Assembly (NCBI GenBank): GCA_012514035.1
Contig: JAAZBB010000028.1
Coordinates: 1 to 60,270, forward strand
Source of the DNA: Lentisphaerota bacterium
GTDB taxonomy: Bacteria; Verrucomicrobiota; Kiritimatiellia; CAIQIC01; Lenti-01
Length of the DNA: 60,270 nucleotides
Reading direction: 5' to 3'
Shown: one piece after another, positions 1 through 7,722 of the stretch
How positions within the stretch are numbered: the first letter of the stretch is position 1
Layout of the letters: each line of letters opens with the position of its first letter
Notes under the pieces: generated by a model
The model's input: the letters and a program-made list of their open reading frames with translations, nothing else
Database searches by the model: none
Told to the model about the DNA's origin: nothing
Translations under genes and position numbers: made by a program

Positions 1-970
1 GGGCAGTGTAATCGAAACCCGTCGCGTTCCGGAATTCGTCCCGGCCCCAGCCGGCTATCCGCCGCAAGCCCATCACCAGGGTTTCACGCGCCTTGGCTTC
101 GGGCGCCAAGTGTTCCTCGAATTCCCGTTTCCAGTCCGGCAGTTCCGGCGTGTTGCCCCAGCGTACGCCGCCCCAATGCGAATGGGCGGCCGGGCCCAGG
201 CCGAGATACTCGCCCCCGCTCCAATACAGGAGATTCTGCCGGCACTCGCGGCCGGGACGCGCAAAGTTCGAAATTTCATAGTGGTTCCAGCCGGCTTGAG
301 CCAGTCGCATGCGGGCCCAGTCGTACTGCGCGCGCTGCTCGTCCGCGGCCGCCGCCATTTCCCCGGTTTCCGCCCGACGGGCAAACGAGGTGCCGGCCTC
401 GATTTCCAGGCAGTAGCAGGAGATGTGTTCCGGCGCCAACGCCATGGCCGCCTCCACGTCGGCACAGAAGGATGCGCGCGAGGCACCCGTCACCCCGTAG
501 ATCAGATCGAGGCCGATGTTCTTGAAACCCGCCGTCCGGGCCAGATCAATGCATGCGCGCGTCGCGGCCGCGGAATGGAGGCGGCCCAGGCGCCGCAGGG
601 TTTCGTCGGAAAACGATTGTGCCCCGATGGACAGGCGGTTGACGCCGCTGCCTTGCAGGCGGGCGGCCTTGGCAGGAGTCAATGTGCCGGGATTGGCTTC
701 ACAGGTCCACTCCCCAACCCGGGACACATCCACATGCGTCCGCACCAGGTCCAGCAGGCGGGCGAGATCATCCTCCTCCAGGGCGGTGGGCGTTCCCCCG
801 CCGATGAAAATGCATTCCGGGACAAAGTCCGCGGGCCGTTCCCGTGCAGTCCGCCGGATGCCCGCCAGCCAGGCCGCGACCAGCGTGCGTTCCGGGGGAC
901 GGGAATAGAACGCGCAATAGGGGCACTTGCGGACGCAGAAGGGAACGTGGACGTACAGTCCCGGGCCCAT
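1..970 (-). CDS. hemW: HemW-like radical SAM protein (heme chaperone / coproporphyrinogen III oxidase-like), partial at 3' end
   Basis: The reading frame starts at an ATG at 970 and stays open to the left window edge, so about 323 codons are seen and the C-terminus is missing. The N-terminus reads MGPGLYVHVPFC followed by VRKCPYC, the CxxxCxxC cluster motif of radical SAM enzymes in the form typical of HemW (CPYCAFYS). A GGGTPT motif follows, as in the SAM-binding GGEP-like strand. HemW is a cytosolic heme-binding radical SAM protein that inserts heme into respiratory enzymes; the family was formerly annotated as anaerobic coproporphyrinogen oxidase. It lies 7 nt downstream of hypC on the same strand, so the two are probably co-transcribed. 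The family is clear. HemN is unlikely because the N-terminus lacks the long HemN extension. Confidence 0.85.
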   Translation of the reverse strand, partial: MGPGLYVHVPFCVRKCPYCAFYSRPPERTLVAAWLAGIRRTARERPADFVPECIFIGGGTPTALEEDDLARLLDLVRTHVDVSRVGEWTCEANPGTLTPAKAARLQGSGVNRLSIGAQSFSDETLRRLGRLHSAAATRACIDLARTAGFKNIGLDLIYGVTGASRASFCADVEAAMALAPEHISCYCLEIEAGTSFARRAETGEMAAAADEQRAQYDWARMRLAQAGWNHYEISNFARPGRECRQNLLYWSGGEYLGLGPAAHSHWGGVRWGNTPELPDWKREFEEHLAPEAKARETLVMGLRRIAGWGRDEFRNATGFDYTA

Positions 971-977
971 GTCCGCT

Positions 978-1208
978 TCAGGGAAGCTCCAGTTCCCGGA
1001 TTTCGCGCAGGATGCGTTCGGCCTCCGCGGTGTCGAGCTTCGTCAGCGCGAAGCCCACGTGCACCAGGATGTAATCGCCGATCTGAACCTCCGGCAGATA
1101 GGCCAGCGAGACCTCCTGCCGGGCCCCGTCGAAATCCACGGTGCCGGACCGGTCAAAGCCCTGGCCTTCCGAGATCGCCACGATCCGTCCTGGAATCGCG
1201 AGGCACAC
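978..1208 (-). CDS. hypC: HypC/HybG/HupF hydrogenase maturation chaperone
   Basis: This 76-residue protein begins MCLAIPGRIV, the invariant HypC start in which Cys2 binds the iron of the Fe(CN)2CO precursor during [NiFe]-hydrogenase assembly. The remaining sequence has the small beta-barrel pattern (VDFDGARQEVSLAYLPEVQIGDYILVHVGFAL) and a short helical tail; length and motifs are normal for the family. No hypA, B, D, E or F lies beside it, but a HycI-like maturation protease is encoded at 18456-18923. The hydrogenase itself is not in the window. It is transcribed with hemW (7 nt gap) and the small protein upstream (6 nt gap). Confidence 0.92.
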   Translation of the reverse strand: MCLAIPGRIVAISEGQGFDRSGTVDFDGARQEVSLAYLPEVQIGDYILVHVGFALTKLDTAEAERILREIRELELP

Positions 1209-1214
1209 CGGTGC

Positions 1215-1652
1215 TCAGACCTCCGGTCCGGGCGCGTCCGTGCCAGGCGCCTGGCCCGGCGGCGGCGCCACTTTCCCCACCCGCAGGGGAAAGCGGATCT
1301 TGATATCCCCATCCAGCAGCACTTCGACCCAATGCGTGCCGGGCTCGTGAAATTCCAGATTCAGGAACAACTCCACGTTGGTGGCGGTAGCCTCGGCATT
1401 GGGGAGCTTGACGGAGATTTTGCGGCCTTCGGCCACCAGGGTGCTCATGTCCGGACGCAGGATCCGGGTATGCTGTTCAAACCGGCCTTCGCCCGAGCAC
1501 CAGCGCGTGACCAGAAACATGCGGGGATGCCGGAACGGGAACCGGGAACTGCCGAGGGAGTCGAACAAGCCGATCAAGATGAATTTGCCGGTCCGCTCCT
1601 GGCGCACATCGTCGCACAGCAGGGTGGATTGCATATCGGGGATCATGGCCAT
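1215..1652 (-). CDS. Small conserved protein, DUF6941-like
   Basis: This is a 145-residue soluble protein without signal peptide or membrane segment. The N-terminus (MQSTLLCDDVRQERTGKF followed by ILIGLF) resembles the small uncharacterised DUF6941 family, whose members share the CDDVR..GK..LIG.. pattern; the family name is from memory. The rest looks like an all-beta domain, ending in a Pro-rich tail (VAPPPGQAPGTDAPGPEV). An AAAGGA ribosome site lies 8 nt upstream of the ATG at 1652. It is 6 nt upstream of hypC, but nothing in the sequence connects it to hydrogenase maturation. Function unknown. Confidence 0.6.
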   Translation of the reverse strand: MAMIPDMQSTLLCDDVRQERTGKFILIGLFDSLGSSRFPFRHPRMFLVTRWCSGEGRFEQHTRILRPDMSTLVAEGRKISVKLPNAEATATNVELFLNLEFHEPGTHWVEVLLDGDIKIRFPLRVGKVAPPPGQAPGTDAPGPEV

Positions 1653-1787
1653 GTTGCTTGTCCTTTCCGGTGGGATTGTCCGCGGGATATTCCGGAGCCA
1701 TCAAGATACCCGCAATCGCGCCGCTTGGCAACGCCTGGAAAGATTTCCCATTCCGTCGGATCGGATTTTTCAAATCTGGCGCGCACA

Positions 1788-2489
1788 TCACGGCAGGACG
1801 GGCGCATCCGGGGCGGGCAAGATGCGGCCGGGCTCATAGGTCTGCATCAGCTTGAGAAAGACGGGCTCGTATTCCTCATAGAGCGCGGTCGGCACGCTGA
1901 ACTGGACATGGTGGGCGAGGTCGCCGGTCAGGAAATCCAGCATCAGGACCCGGTTCTTGAAGAGCTGGACGGAGCGTTTCACGGCGCGATGAGCCCCCAC
2001 GTAGGCGATGTCCATGTGCGTATCCGCGGCCAGGCTGTGCTCGACCCGGCGCAGGTTTTCCACCAGCTGGTCGAAGGTCAAACCGTTGGTGACCACCACT
2101 TGAATGCCCATGTCCATGCCATGGGGGCCCTGGAACACAACATTGAAAAACCCCTCCACCGGGGAGGGCACGCGGGTCCAGTTGCGGGGCGGGACCAGGC
2201 TGAACAGGCCCGCGGGATCCTCATAACGCGCCCCGGCCAGTCCCTGCGCGATGTCGGCCGCATCGCCCTGGCGGGGCAAGGGTCCCGTGCGCTGGATGCG
2301 TCCCAGGCGGTGCGTGATGCCGCGGATATCCGCCATCAGGGCCACCAGCAGCACCAGGGCCAGCAGAAGAATGACCCACCGGAGGCGGGCCCGCTGGTTT
2401 TCCTGCCGTTGCCGCGCCGCTTGTTCCCGTTGCCGCGCCCGCGCCGCCGCCGCCTGCAGGTCCTTGTCGGCGGGAAGCCGGGGCGCCAT
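1788..2489 (-). CDS. Membrane-anchored protein with PsbP/DcrB-like domain
   Basis: The protein has about 233 residues. An Arg/Gln/Ala-rich, probably coiled-coil cytoplasmic segment (about residues 10-35) precedes one hydrophobic helix (WVILLLALVLLVALMADI). The external domain begins YEDPAGLFSLVPPRNWTRV, matching the opening of PsbP/DcrB-like domains (a Gly-Phe-x-hydrophobic-x-x-Pro-x-x-Trp strand). The start at 2489 was chosen because its ATG overlaps the upstream stop (TGATG), which implies translational coupling; an upstream in-frame Met would lie deep inside the neighbour. It forms a pair with the larger membrane-anchored protein before it. Function unknown; the fold call is tentative. Confidence 0.65.
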   Translation of the reverse strand: MAPRLPADKDLQAAAARARQREQAARQRQENQRARLRWVILLLALVLLVALMADIRGITHRLGRIQRTGPLPRQGDAADIAQGLAGARYEDPAGLFSLVPPRNWTRVPSPVEGFFNVVFQGPHGMDMGIQVVVTNGLTFDQLVENLRRVEHSLAADTHMDIAYVGAHRAVKRSVQLFKNRVLMLDFLTGDLAHHVQFSVPTALYEEYEPVFLKLMQTYEPGRILPAPDAPVLP

Positions 2490-3427
2490 CAATTGCTCCG
2501 GGAAAAGCGGGTCACGTACTCCGGCAGCCAGTTCCAATAGGGATAGTATTCCTTGGGCAGCTCGGTCACGATGCGTTCGGAAGCGGTGATGTCCTGCCGC
2601 AGGGGATCATCCGGGCTGGGCACGACGCGCTGGTCGCGCACAAACAGTTGGGAATCGCCCGAATCGTCGTTGTGAAACGCCTCAAAGAGCAGGGTGCGCT
2701 CCACCTCGCCGAAATGCTCGAATTTTTCGGCGAGCCCGGTTTCCGCCACCTGCAGAAAGCGATCGAACCGGGCCGTTCCCAGGGTTGTTTTCAGTTCGCG
2801 ATAGAGCTCTTCCCGCACCAGCTGGCCCTCCTCCGCATAGGGGGGGATGTTGAGCACCACCTGGTTTTCGGCCGGTTCCTGAACGAAGATATTTTCGAGC
2901 TCGAGATCCTGCAATACCGACCGGGTCCCGATGAACGCCGTGTCCAGGCGTTCGAGTTCCCGGTCGTTCAGGCGCAACAGCTCGGCGAGATCGGCGCTGA
3001 CCGCCATGTCTTCGTCCACCGGGCTGACGCGCAGATTGGCCATCTGGGCTTCCGGCAGGGGAAAGGTCCCGCGCACGTTGTCCAGGATCCAGTTCAGCAT
3101 GTCCTCGAGCCGGCTGCGGAGCCGCACGTTCTCCATTTCCAATTGGAAGGCCCGGCGCTCCAGCGCCTCCCCCGCCCCGGTGAGGGGGAGCGAATCGGAC
3201 CGGACCGGCTGGAATGCCAGTGGTTGGCCGGAAGTCACCGGGCGGCGTTCGACCGGCGGGGCCGCCGGGCGGGGAACGTTGCCCGGAGCGGGGGCCGCAG
3301 ACGGAAGCGGGCGGAACTGGCTTGCGGACGGATAGACCCGCCAAGCTGTCCAAACGGAGATGCCGACCAGGAGCGCAACGCCGAGGAGGGTTCCCGCGCA
3401 TTTTCTGGAAATATCGGTTTCCCGCAT
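2489..3427 (-). CDS. Unrecognised membrane-anchored protein
   Basis: This is a 312-residue protein. An N-terminal hydrophobic segment (TLLGVALLVGISVWTAW) follows a short positively charged cytoplasmic stretch, so it is probably an uncleaved inner-membrane anchor. A Pro-rich linker (about residues 38-75) leads to a mostly helical, acidic periplasmic domain with a likely coiled coil (ALERRAFQLEMENVRLRSRL). I do not recognise the family. It lies between the STAS genes and the PsbP-like protein, with a TGATG overlap to the latter, so the two membrane proteins are probably made together. The gap to the upstream STAS gene is only 22 nt, so all may belong to one transcript. Confidence 0.6.
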   Translation of the reverse strand: MRETDISRKCAGTLLGVALLVGISVWTAWRVYPSASQFRPLPSAAPAPGNVPRPAAPPVERRPVTSGQPLAFQPVRSDSLPLTGAGEALERRAFQLEMENVRLRSRLEDMLNWILDNVRGTFPLPEAQMANLRVSPVDEDMAVSADLAELLRLNDRELERLDTAFIGTRSVLQDLELENIFVQEPAENQVVLNIPPYAEEGQLVREELYRELKTTLGTARFDRFLQVAETGLAEKFEHFGEVERTLLFEAFHNDDSGDSQLFVRDQRVVPSPDDPLRQDITASERIVTELPKEYYPYWNWLPEYVTRFSRSN

Positions 3428-3449
3428 GCCCCGTCCCCGATCCGGCCGG

Positions 3450-3806
3450 TCAAAGAACCGCGGCCGCCTTCATGGCCTCCTCGACCGTGGGATACAGTTT
3501 CACCAGTTTGCTCATGCCAAGGAGTTCGATGGTCTTGACGATCCGCCGGTTGAGCGCCGCGATGCCCAGAAAGGAAAGATTCTGGATGGTGATCCGCTGA
3601 TAGCGCCCCAGCAGGGCCAGCCCCTTGCTGTTCACATAGGAAAGGTTTTCGCAATCCAGCACAATGCGGACATGGGGATGATTGACCATCGGATCGAGCA
3701 ATTCCTTGAATTGATCGTGGGTCATCGAGTCGAGCGGACCTGCCACATGCACCAGTTGAATGCCATCACGGTTTTCAATCTGCGTTGTCAAGACTGCGTT
3801 CGCCAT
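3450..3806 (-). CDS. STAS-domain anti-sigma-factor-antagonist-like protein (copy 1)
   Basis: The protein has 118 residues and consists of one STAS domain of the SpoIIAA/RsbV type. The phosphorylation loop is YVNSKGL with Ser60 at the usual position, preceded by the strand VRIVLDCENL. In the known partner-switch systems the unphosphorylated antagonist binds the anti-sigma kinase and frees a sigma factor or other target. The start at 3806 was chosen because GGAGAGG lies 5-6 nt upstream and the domain begins there; an upstream extension has no STAS character. It is a close paralogue of the next gene (same length, shared GPLDSMTHDQFK segment). No GHKL anti-sigma kinase or PP2C phosphatase gene lies nearby. 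Confidence 0.85.
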   Translation of the reverse strand: MANAVLTTQIENRDGIQLVHVAGPLDSMTHDQFKELLDPMVNHPHVRIVLDCENLSYVNSKGLALLGRYQRITIQNLSFLGIAALNRRIVKTIELLGMSKLVKLYPTVEEAMKAAAVL

Positions 3807-3923
3807 GATGCCTCTCCAATCGCTCGGGTTCCTGTCGGCTAATGAATCCTTCTTGCCGTCATTATCGACACCCCGGGGGAAGTTGTACAGTCCGGAATTT
3901 GCCCGGCGGCGGCCGGAGGGCAT

Positions 3924-4280
3924 TTACAGGGCGGCCGCCGTCTGCAGGGCTTCTGCAACGGTGGGATACAACTTGACCACCTTGTCCATGCCCAGCAGTT
4001 CAATCGCCTTGGATACCCGGTTATTCAACGCCGCCACGGCGAAAAACGACAGGTTGGCGGCGGCCAGCCGCTGGTAGTGCGCCATCAGGGTCAGGCCGCG
4101 ACTGTTGACATAGGTCAGGTTTTCGCAATCCAGCACGATCCGCACTCGCGGCTGGCTCACCAGCGGATCCACCTGGCTCTTGAACTGGTCATGGGTCATG
4201 GAATCCAGCGGTCCCGACACATGGAGAACCTGAATGCCTTGGCGGTCTTCGAATTCGATAGAAAGTCCAACGTTTGTCAT
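3924..4280 (-). CDS. STAS-domain anti-sigma-factor-antagonist-like protein (copy 2)
   Basis: This 118-residue STAS protein is a tandem paralogue of the downstream copy. Ser60 sits in YVNSRGL after the strand VRIVLDCENL. The two share GPLDSMTHDQFK near residues 23-34 and a C-terminal helix ending in AL. Start 4280 has GGAG 6 nt upstream and is the first Met of the domain. A well-formed promoter precedes it (TTTACA, 17 bp, TATATT). The 117 bp between the two copies contains no gene. Two near-identical antagonists in tandem may serve two kinases or two phosphorylation states; that is inference. Confidence 0.85.
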   Translation of the reverse strand: MTNVGLSIEFEDRQGIQVLHVSGPLDSMTHDQFKSQVDPLVSQPRVRIVLDCENLTYVNSRGLTLMAHYQRLAAANLSFFAVAALNNRVSKAIELLGMDKVVKLYPTVAEALQTAAAL

Positions 4281-4331
4281 AAAATCTCCGACACCTGATC
4301 GTGAGCAGGCCCGTGTATAGACCTGTTCATT

Positions 4332-4360
4332 AATATAATGGATCCGATCCCGGGTGTAAA
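4332..4360 (-). promoter_or_regulatory. Predicted sigma70-type promoter for the STAS operon
   Basis: On the minus strand TTTACA (4355-4360) and TATATT (4332-4337) are separated by exactly 17 bp, about 50 bp before the start codon of the first STAS gene. The site lies just beyond the end of the DUF2961 gene, so the STAS genes can be transcribed independently of it. The match to consensus is 5/6 and 5/6. It is predicted from sequence only. Confidence 0.5.
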
Positions 4361-4371
4361 GAGCGGACAAC

Positions 4372-6630
4372 TCAGGGCACGACAAAGGACTTCCTTAGAA
4401 CGATCGTCCCGCCTTGCGCCGGCCAATCCCGGGTTGGCCGGATGCCGATGGCCTGCGATTGCATACCAAGAAAAGGATCGGGTTCCACCCAGATGTAGGG
4501 CTCCTCGGGGGGGCCCTTCACTCCGGTCCCGCCCAGTTCGGGCCAGTCGGCATCGTCGTAATCCGGCAGGGCCCAATCCCCCGGGGGGTTGAAGGCAAAT
4601 TTCCAGGACGGATCGGTTCCGACAAACCAATCCCGGCCCCGCAGGGCCGCCAGGATCCAATCCGGATAGCGCTGGCGGGGCGCCTGGATGGCCAGTTGAT
4701 GTTTCCCGGGCGCCAGGTCAAACACCGCGGCCGGGGAGCGTTCCGGATGCCCGGCCTGCAGGACTTCGCGCCCATCCAGATAGAGACGCGCGGGCAGATT
4801 GGCATACATGACCGCCAGCGCCGCCCCGTCGCTTCGCTGGCGCTGGAGCAGCTGGGCCGCCGCCCGCACCGCTTCATCCGCATCCGCCAAAAACCGCGGC
4901 AGGGGATCCGGCCCGCCCAGTTTTTCATCCAGCATCGCCAGGCGGAATTCCAGCATGCGCCGGGCGGGAGGAGGATAATTCATGCCGTGGCGGCGCAAGC
5001 GCGCGGCCAATTCATCGCGCGCACCCTGCCAATCGCCCATGCGTTCGTGGTTCCACAGCGCCGTCATGACCACGGCGGCATCCAGGCGGGGATCGGGGGG
5101 CATGCCCCGGTTTTCGGGTTGCAGGCGCACGGTATCGGCGGCCTGGGGCTGATCCAGGTAATACCAACTGATGCTCTCGAAATACGCCCGGCTGGCATGA
5201 TCCGGGCCCCGTTCGAATGCCATGTCCAAGGACCGGTCAAAGCGGGATGGATCCATGGCATGTACGCGGTATTGCACCGTGCGGAAGGGCTCTTTCACCA
5301 GCAGCCCGTGCGTCGGGCCCGCCATGACGTTCTGATAATACCAGCCGCCGTTGAAATAATCCTCCAGGCCCGTCCCCCGCCAGCCGGGCGATTTTTCCTT
5401 GTCCTTGCGGATGCTTTCGTCGCCCTCCAGCGCCCAGTACGAGCCATCCAGCGTGACCACCGAGAGCAGGCAGCCGACAAACTTGCCGCGGCCCTTCACC
5501 CGAAGAATCGGATGGGGACGGCCCACATCATTGGGCGTTGTGCGCCACCAACCCGCGTGAAAATAGCCCAGCCGGCCCGCGGATGCCTCCGGGCGCGCCG
5601 CCATCCATGCCCGGATTTTCACGGGCACCGGCGAAATCTTCCCCGCTTCCAGCCGGATTTCCACTGATTCCGCAAAGGGCATCGGGAACGCGCAGAAGAG
5701 GGCATTGCCGGTCATGCCGAAATAGAGCGATTGCGTGCGCACGCGCCGCCAGGGCAGGCCGCACAGGTCGCCCAGCGGAACCTTGACGCTGTCGTTCGTG
5801 GAGCCGTCGTAGCGAATCGCGACCAGCCAATCGCGCAAGATGGCGTCGCGCGATTCCTCCGGAATCCGGTCCCACTGCGGTTCAAACTCGAGGCGACGGA
5901 TCACGCCCGGCCCGGCAATCCGGATCCTCTCCTGACCCTCGGCCAGGTCGGATTCCCGCAGTTCCCCCGCCGGCGGCAGCCGGTTGGTCTGCCAAACCCC
6001 GCGCGCCTTCTCCAGCGCGGCCAGGTCCCGTTCCGGCAGCGGCCATGCAAATGTCTCGACGGGCGTCCCGCGCGGCAAAGCCGATTCCGCAACCTGGTAG
6101 TACACCTTGCGCGGCGCCCCGCTGTCCTCCGGCGGGCCTTGTTCGCATTCAATGCGCAAGTTTTTTGAATAAGGCATCGGCACAAAGGAATACCAGCAGT
6201 AGTTGTTGTATTCCGCCAGCGGGGCCAGGAACGGCGCGAATTGGCCACCGAACAGCTCTTTGATGTCCCCCGCCAGGCGCGGCGTCTGCTCACCGTCGAA
6301 AAAGAAGCGAAACCGGTGCGGCTGGCCGTCCTTGGCGCCGGTGAACCACACGCGCGACACATAACCGGGCCCCTTCAGATCCGCCAGTACCTTCCAGCCC
6401 GGCGTGGAACTGTCGCGCAGGAAAGTCCCGTAATCGTTGTTGCCGCCCGTGCGGTCGTAGGAGGAATGCAGCCTCGTATCCGGCTGGTCCAGCCGCGCCA
6501 GCCAGAGCGGATCGGCCAGGCGTTCCGCCAGCGAGGCCACCGTGACCCCTTCCCCCGCCGGGTGCGGCCCGCAACCCGCCGCCGCCCCCAGCCAAACCAT
6601 CGTTCCCAGCATCCGCCAAATTTGCTTCAT
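4372..6630 (-). CDS. DUF2961 family secreted lipoprotein
   Basis: This protein has about 752 residues. The N-terminus MKQIWRMLGTMVWLGAAAGC has a lipoprotein signal with Cys20 as likely lipidation site, although Ala rather than Leu at -3 makes the lipobox weak. The body begins SLAERLADPLWLARLDQPDT and continues with SSYDRTGGNNDYG, the hallmark N-terminal region of DUF2961 proteins, which are two-jelly-roll proteins; some family members are reported as fructosyl or arabinosyl hydrolases. GTGLEDYFNGGWY is another family signature. The C-terminal ~200 residues look like an added sandwich domain with aromatic strands. The frame is open further upstream into the divergent kinase gene, but that part is antisense shadow; ATG 6630 has GAGGTGG just upstream and the signal peptide. 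Probably a surface glycan-active enzyme. Confidence 0.82.
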   Translation of the reverse strand: MKQIWRMLGTMVWLGAAAGCGPHPAGEGVTVASLAERLADPLWLARLDQPDTRLHSSYDRTGGNNDYGTFLRDSSTPGWKVLADLKGPGYVSRVWFTGAKDGQPHRFRFFFDGEQTPRLAGDIKELFGGQFAPFLAPLAEYNNYCWYSFVPMPYSKNLRIECEQGPPEDSGAPRKVYYQVAESALPRGTPVETFAWPLPERDLAALEKARGVWQTNRLPPAGELRESDLAEGQERIRIAGPGVIRRLEFEPQWDRIPEESRDAILRDWLVAIRYDGSTNDSVKVPLGDLCGLPWRRVRTQSLYFGMTGNALFCAFPMPFAESVEIRLEAGKISPVPVKIRAWMAARPEASAGRLGYFHAGWWRTTPNDVGRPHPILRVKGRGKFVGCLLSVVTLDGSYWALEGDESIRKDKEKSPGWRGTGLEDYFNGGWYYQNVMAGPTHGLLVKEPFRTVQYRVHAMDPSRFDRSLDMAFERGPDHASRAYFESISWYYLDQPQAADTVRLQPENRGMPPDPRLDAAVVMTALWNHERMGDWQGARDELAARLRRHGMNYPPPARRMLEFRLAMLDEKLGGPDPLPRFLADADEAVRAAAQLLQRQRSDGAALAVMYANLPARLYLDGREVLQAGHPERSPAAVFDLAPGKHQLAIQAPRQRYPDWILAALRGRDWFVGTDPSWKFAFNPPGDWALPDYDDADWPELGGTGVKGPPEEPYIWVEPDPFLGMQSQAIGIRPTRDWPAQGGTIVLRKSFVVP

Positions 6631-6717
6631 TTCCACCTCGCCACCGCCTACTATGCGCAATTGCAGCTGATTAATGAACCATTTTTCGCACCAACCACCA
6701 TCCATCCGGACGCGGGC

Positions 6718-7722
6718 ATGATCATTTCGCGCACGCCCTACCGGGTCTCGTTTTTCGGCGGCGGCACCGATTATCCCGCCTGGTACCGCCGGCACGGCGG
6801 GGCCGTGCTTTCCGCCGCCATCGCCCGCTACTGCTATCTCACCTGCCGCTGGCTCCCGCCCTTCTTCGAACACAAATCCCGGATTGTCTATTCCATCATC
6901 GAAGACGTCCAGCGCATCGAGGACATCCGGCACCCCGCCGTCCGCGAATGCCTGCGCGAACTCGGCATCCGCGACGGCATCGAAATCCACCACGACGGTG
7001 ATCTTCCCAAGATGACCGGTCTCGGCACCAGTTCCTCTTTCACGGTCGGCCTGCTTCACGCCCTCCACGCCCTGCGCGGCGAATGCCGTTCCAAAATGCA
7101 ATTGGCGGAAGAGGCCATCCACATCGAGCGCGAGCGCTGCGGCGACCGCGTTGGCTCGCAAGACCAGGTGGCGGCCGCTTTCGGCGGCTTGAATTGCATC
7201 CGCTTTGCCCCCGACGACACCATCGTGGTCCAGCCCGTATCCCTGGCCGCCGACCGCCTGGCGGAATTCCAGGATTCCCTGCTGCTGTTCTTCACCGGTT
7301 TCTCCCGGATAGCCTCCGACATCGTCGCCGAGCAGCTCCAGAACATTCCCCGGAAGGAAGCGGAACTGACGGAAATGGCCCGCATGGTGGAAGAAGGCCT
7401 GGGCATCCTGACCGCAGGGCGCGACCTGGCCGACTTCGGCCGCCTCCTGCACGAAAGCTGGCGGATCAAGCGCTCTCTCAGCACCCGGGTCAGCACCCCC
7501 GAGATCGATGCCATGTATGAGACGGCCCGCCGCGCCGGCGCCCTCGGCGGCAAGCTCACCGGGGCCGGCGGCGGGGGATTCCTGCTGCTGTACGTCGAAC
7601 GCGACCGGCAAGCCGCCGTGCGGCAGGCCCTGGCCCGACTTCTGCACGTCCCCTTTGACCTCGATCACACCGGATCCCAGATTATTTTTTCCAACCCCGT
7701 CCCCCTGGAAAGCACCCCGTGA
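6718..7722 (+). CDS. GHMP kinase, D-glycero-D-manno-heptose 7-phosphate kinase-like (HddA family)
   Basis: The protein has 334 residues with all three GHMP motifs. These are RTPYRVSFFGGGTDYPAW at the N-terminus, the ATP loop MTGLGTSSSFTVGLL around residue 100, and the C-terminal KLTGAGGGGFLLLYV. The FGGGTDYP form and overall length match HddA-like kinases, which phosphorylate C1 of heptose 7-phosphate on the way to GDP-heptose. Some PVC homologues have other sugar substrates, so the exact sugar is not proven. The true start is ATG 6718; the open frame upstream is antisense to the DUF2961 gene. Its stop overlaps the GTG of the next gene (GTGA), so the two are translationally coupled. It opens the nucleotide-sugar cluster and is divergent from the DUF2961 gene. 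Confidence 0.8.
   Translation: MIISRTPYRVSFFGGGTDYPAWYRRHGGAVLSAAIARYCYLTCRWLPPFFEHKSRIVYSIIEDVQRIEDIRHPAVRECLRELGIRDGIEIHHDGDLPKMTGLGTSSSFTVGLLHALHALRGECRSKMQLAEEAIHIERERCGDRVGSQDQVAAAFGGLNCIRFAPDDTIVVQPVSLAADRLAEFQDSLLLFFTGFSRIASDIVAEQLQNIPRKEAELTEMARMVEEGLGILTAGRDLADFGRLLHESWRIKRSLSTRVSTPEIDAMYETARRAGALGGKLTGAGGGGFLLLYVERDRQAAVRQALARLLHVPFDLDHTGSQIIFSNPVPLESTP

Noticed and set aside
4372..7668. A single 1098-codon gene on the minus strand
   Set aside because: The first ~345 codons are antisense to the GHMP kinase gene; the DUF2961 protein with its signal peptide begins at 6630.
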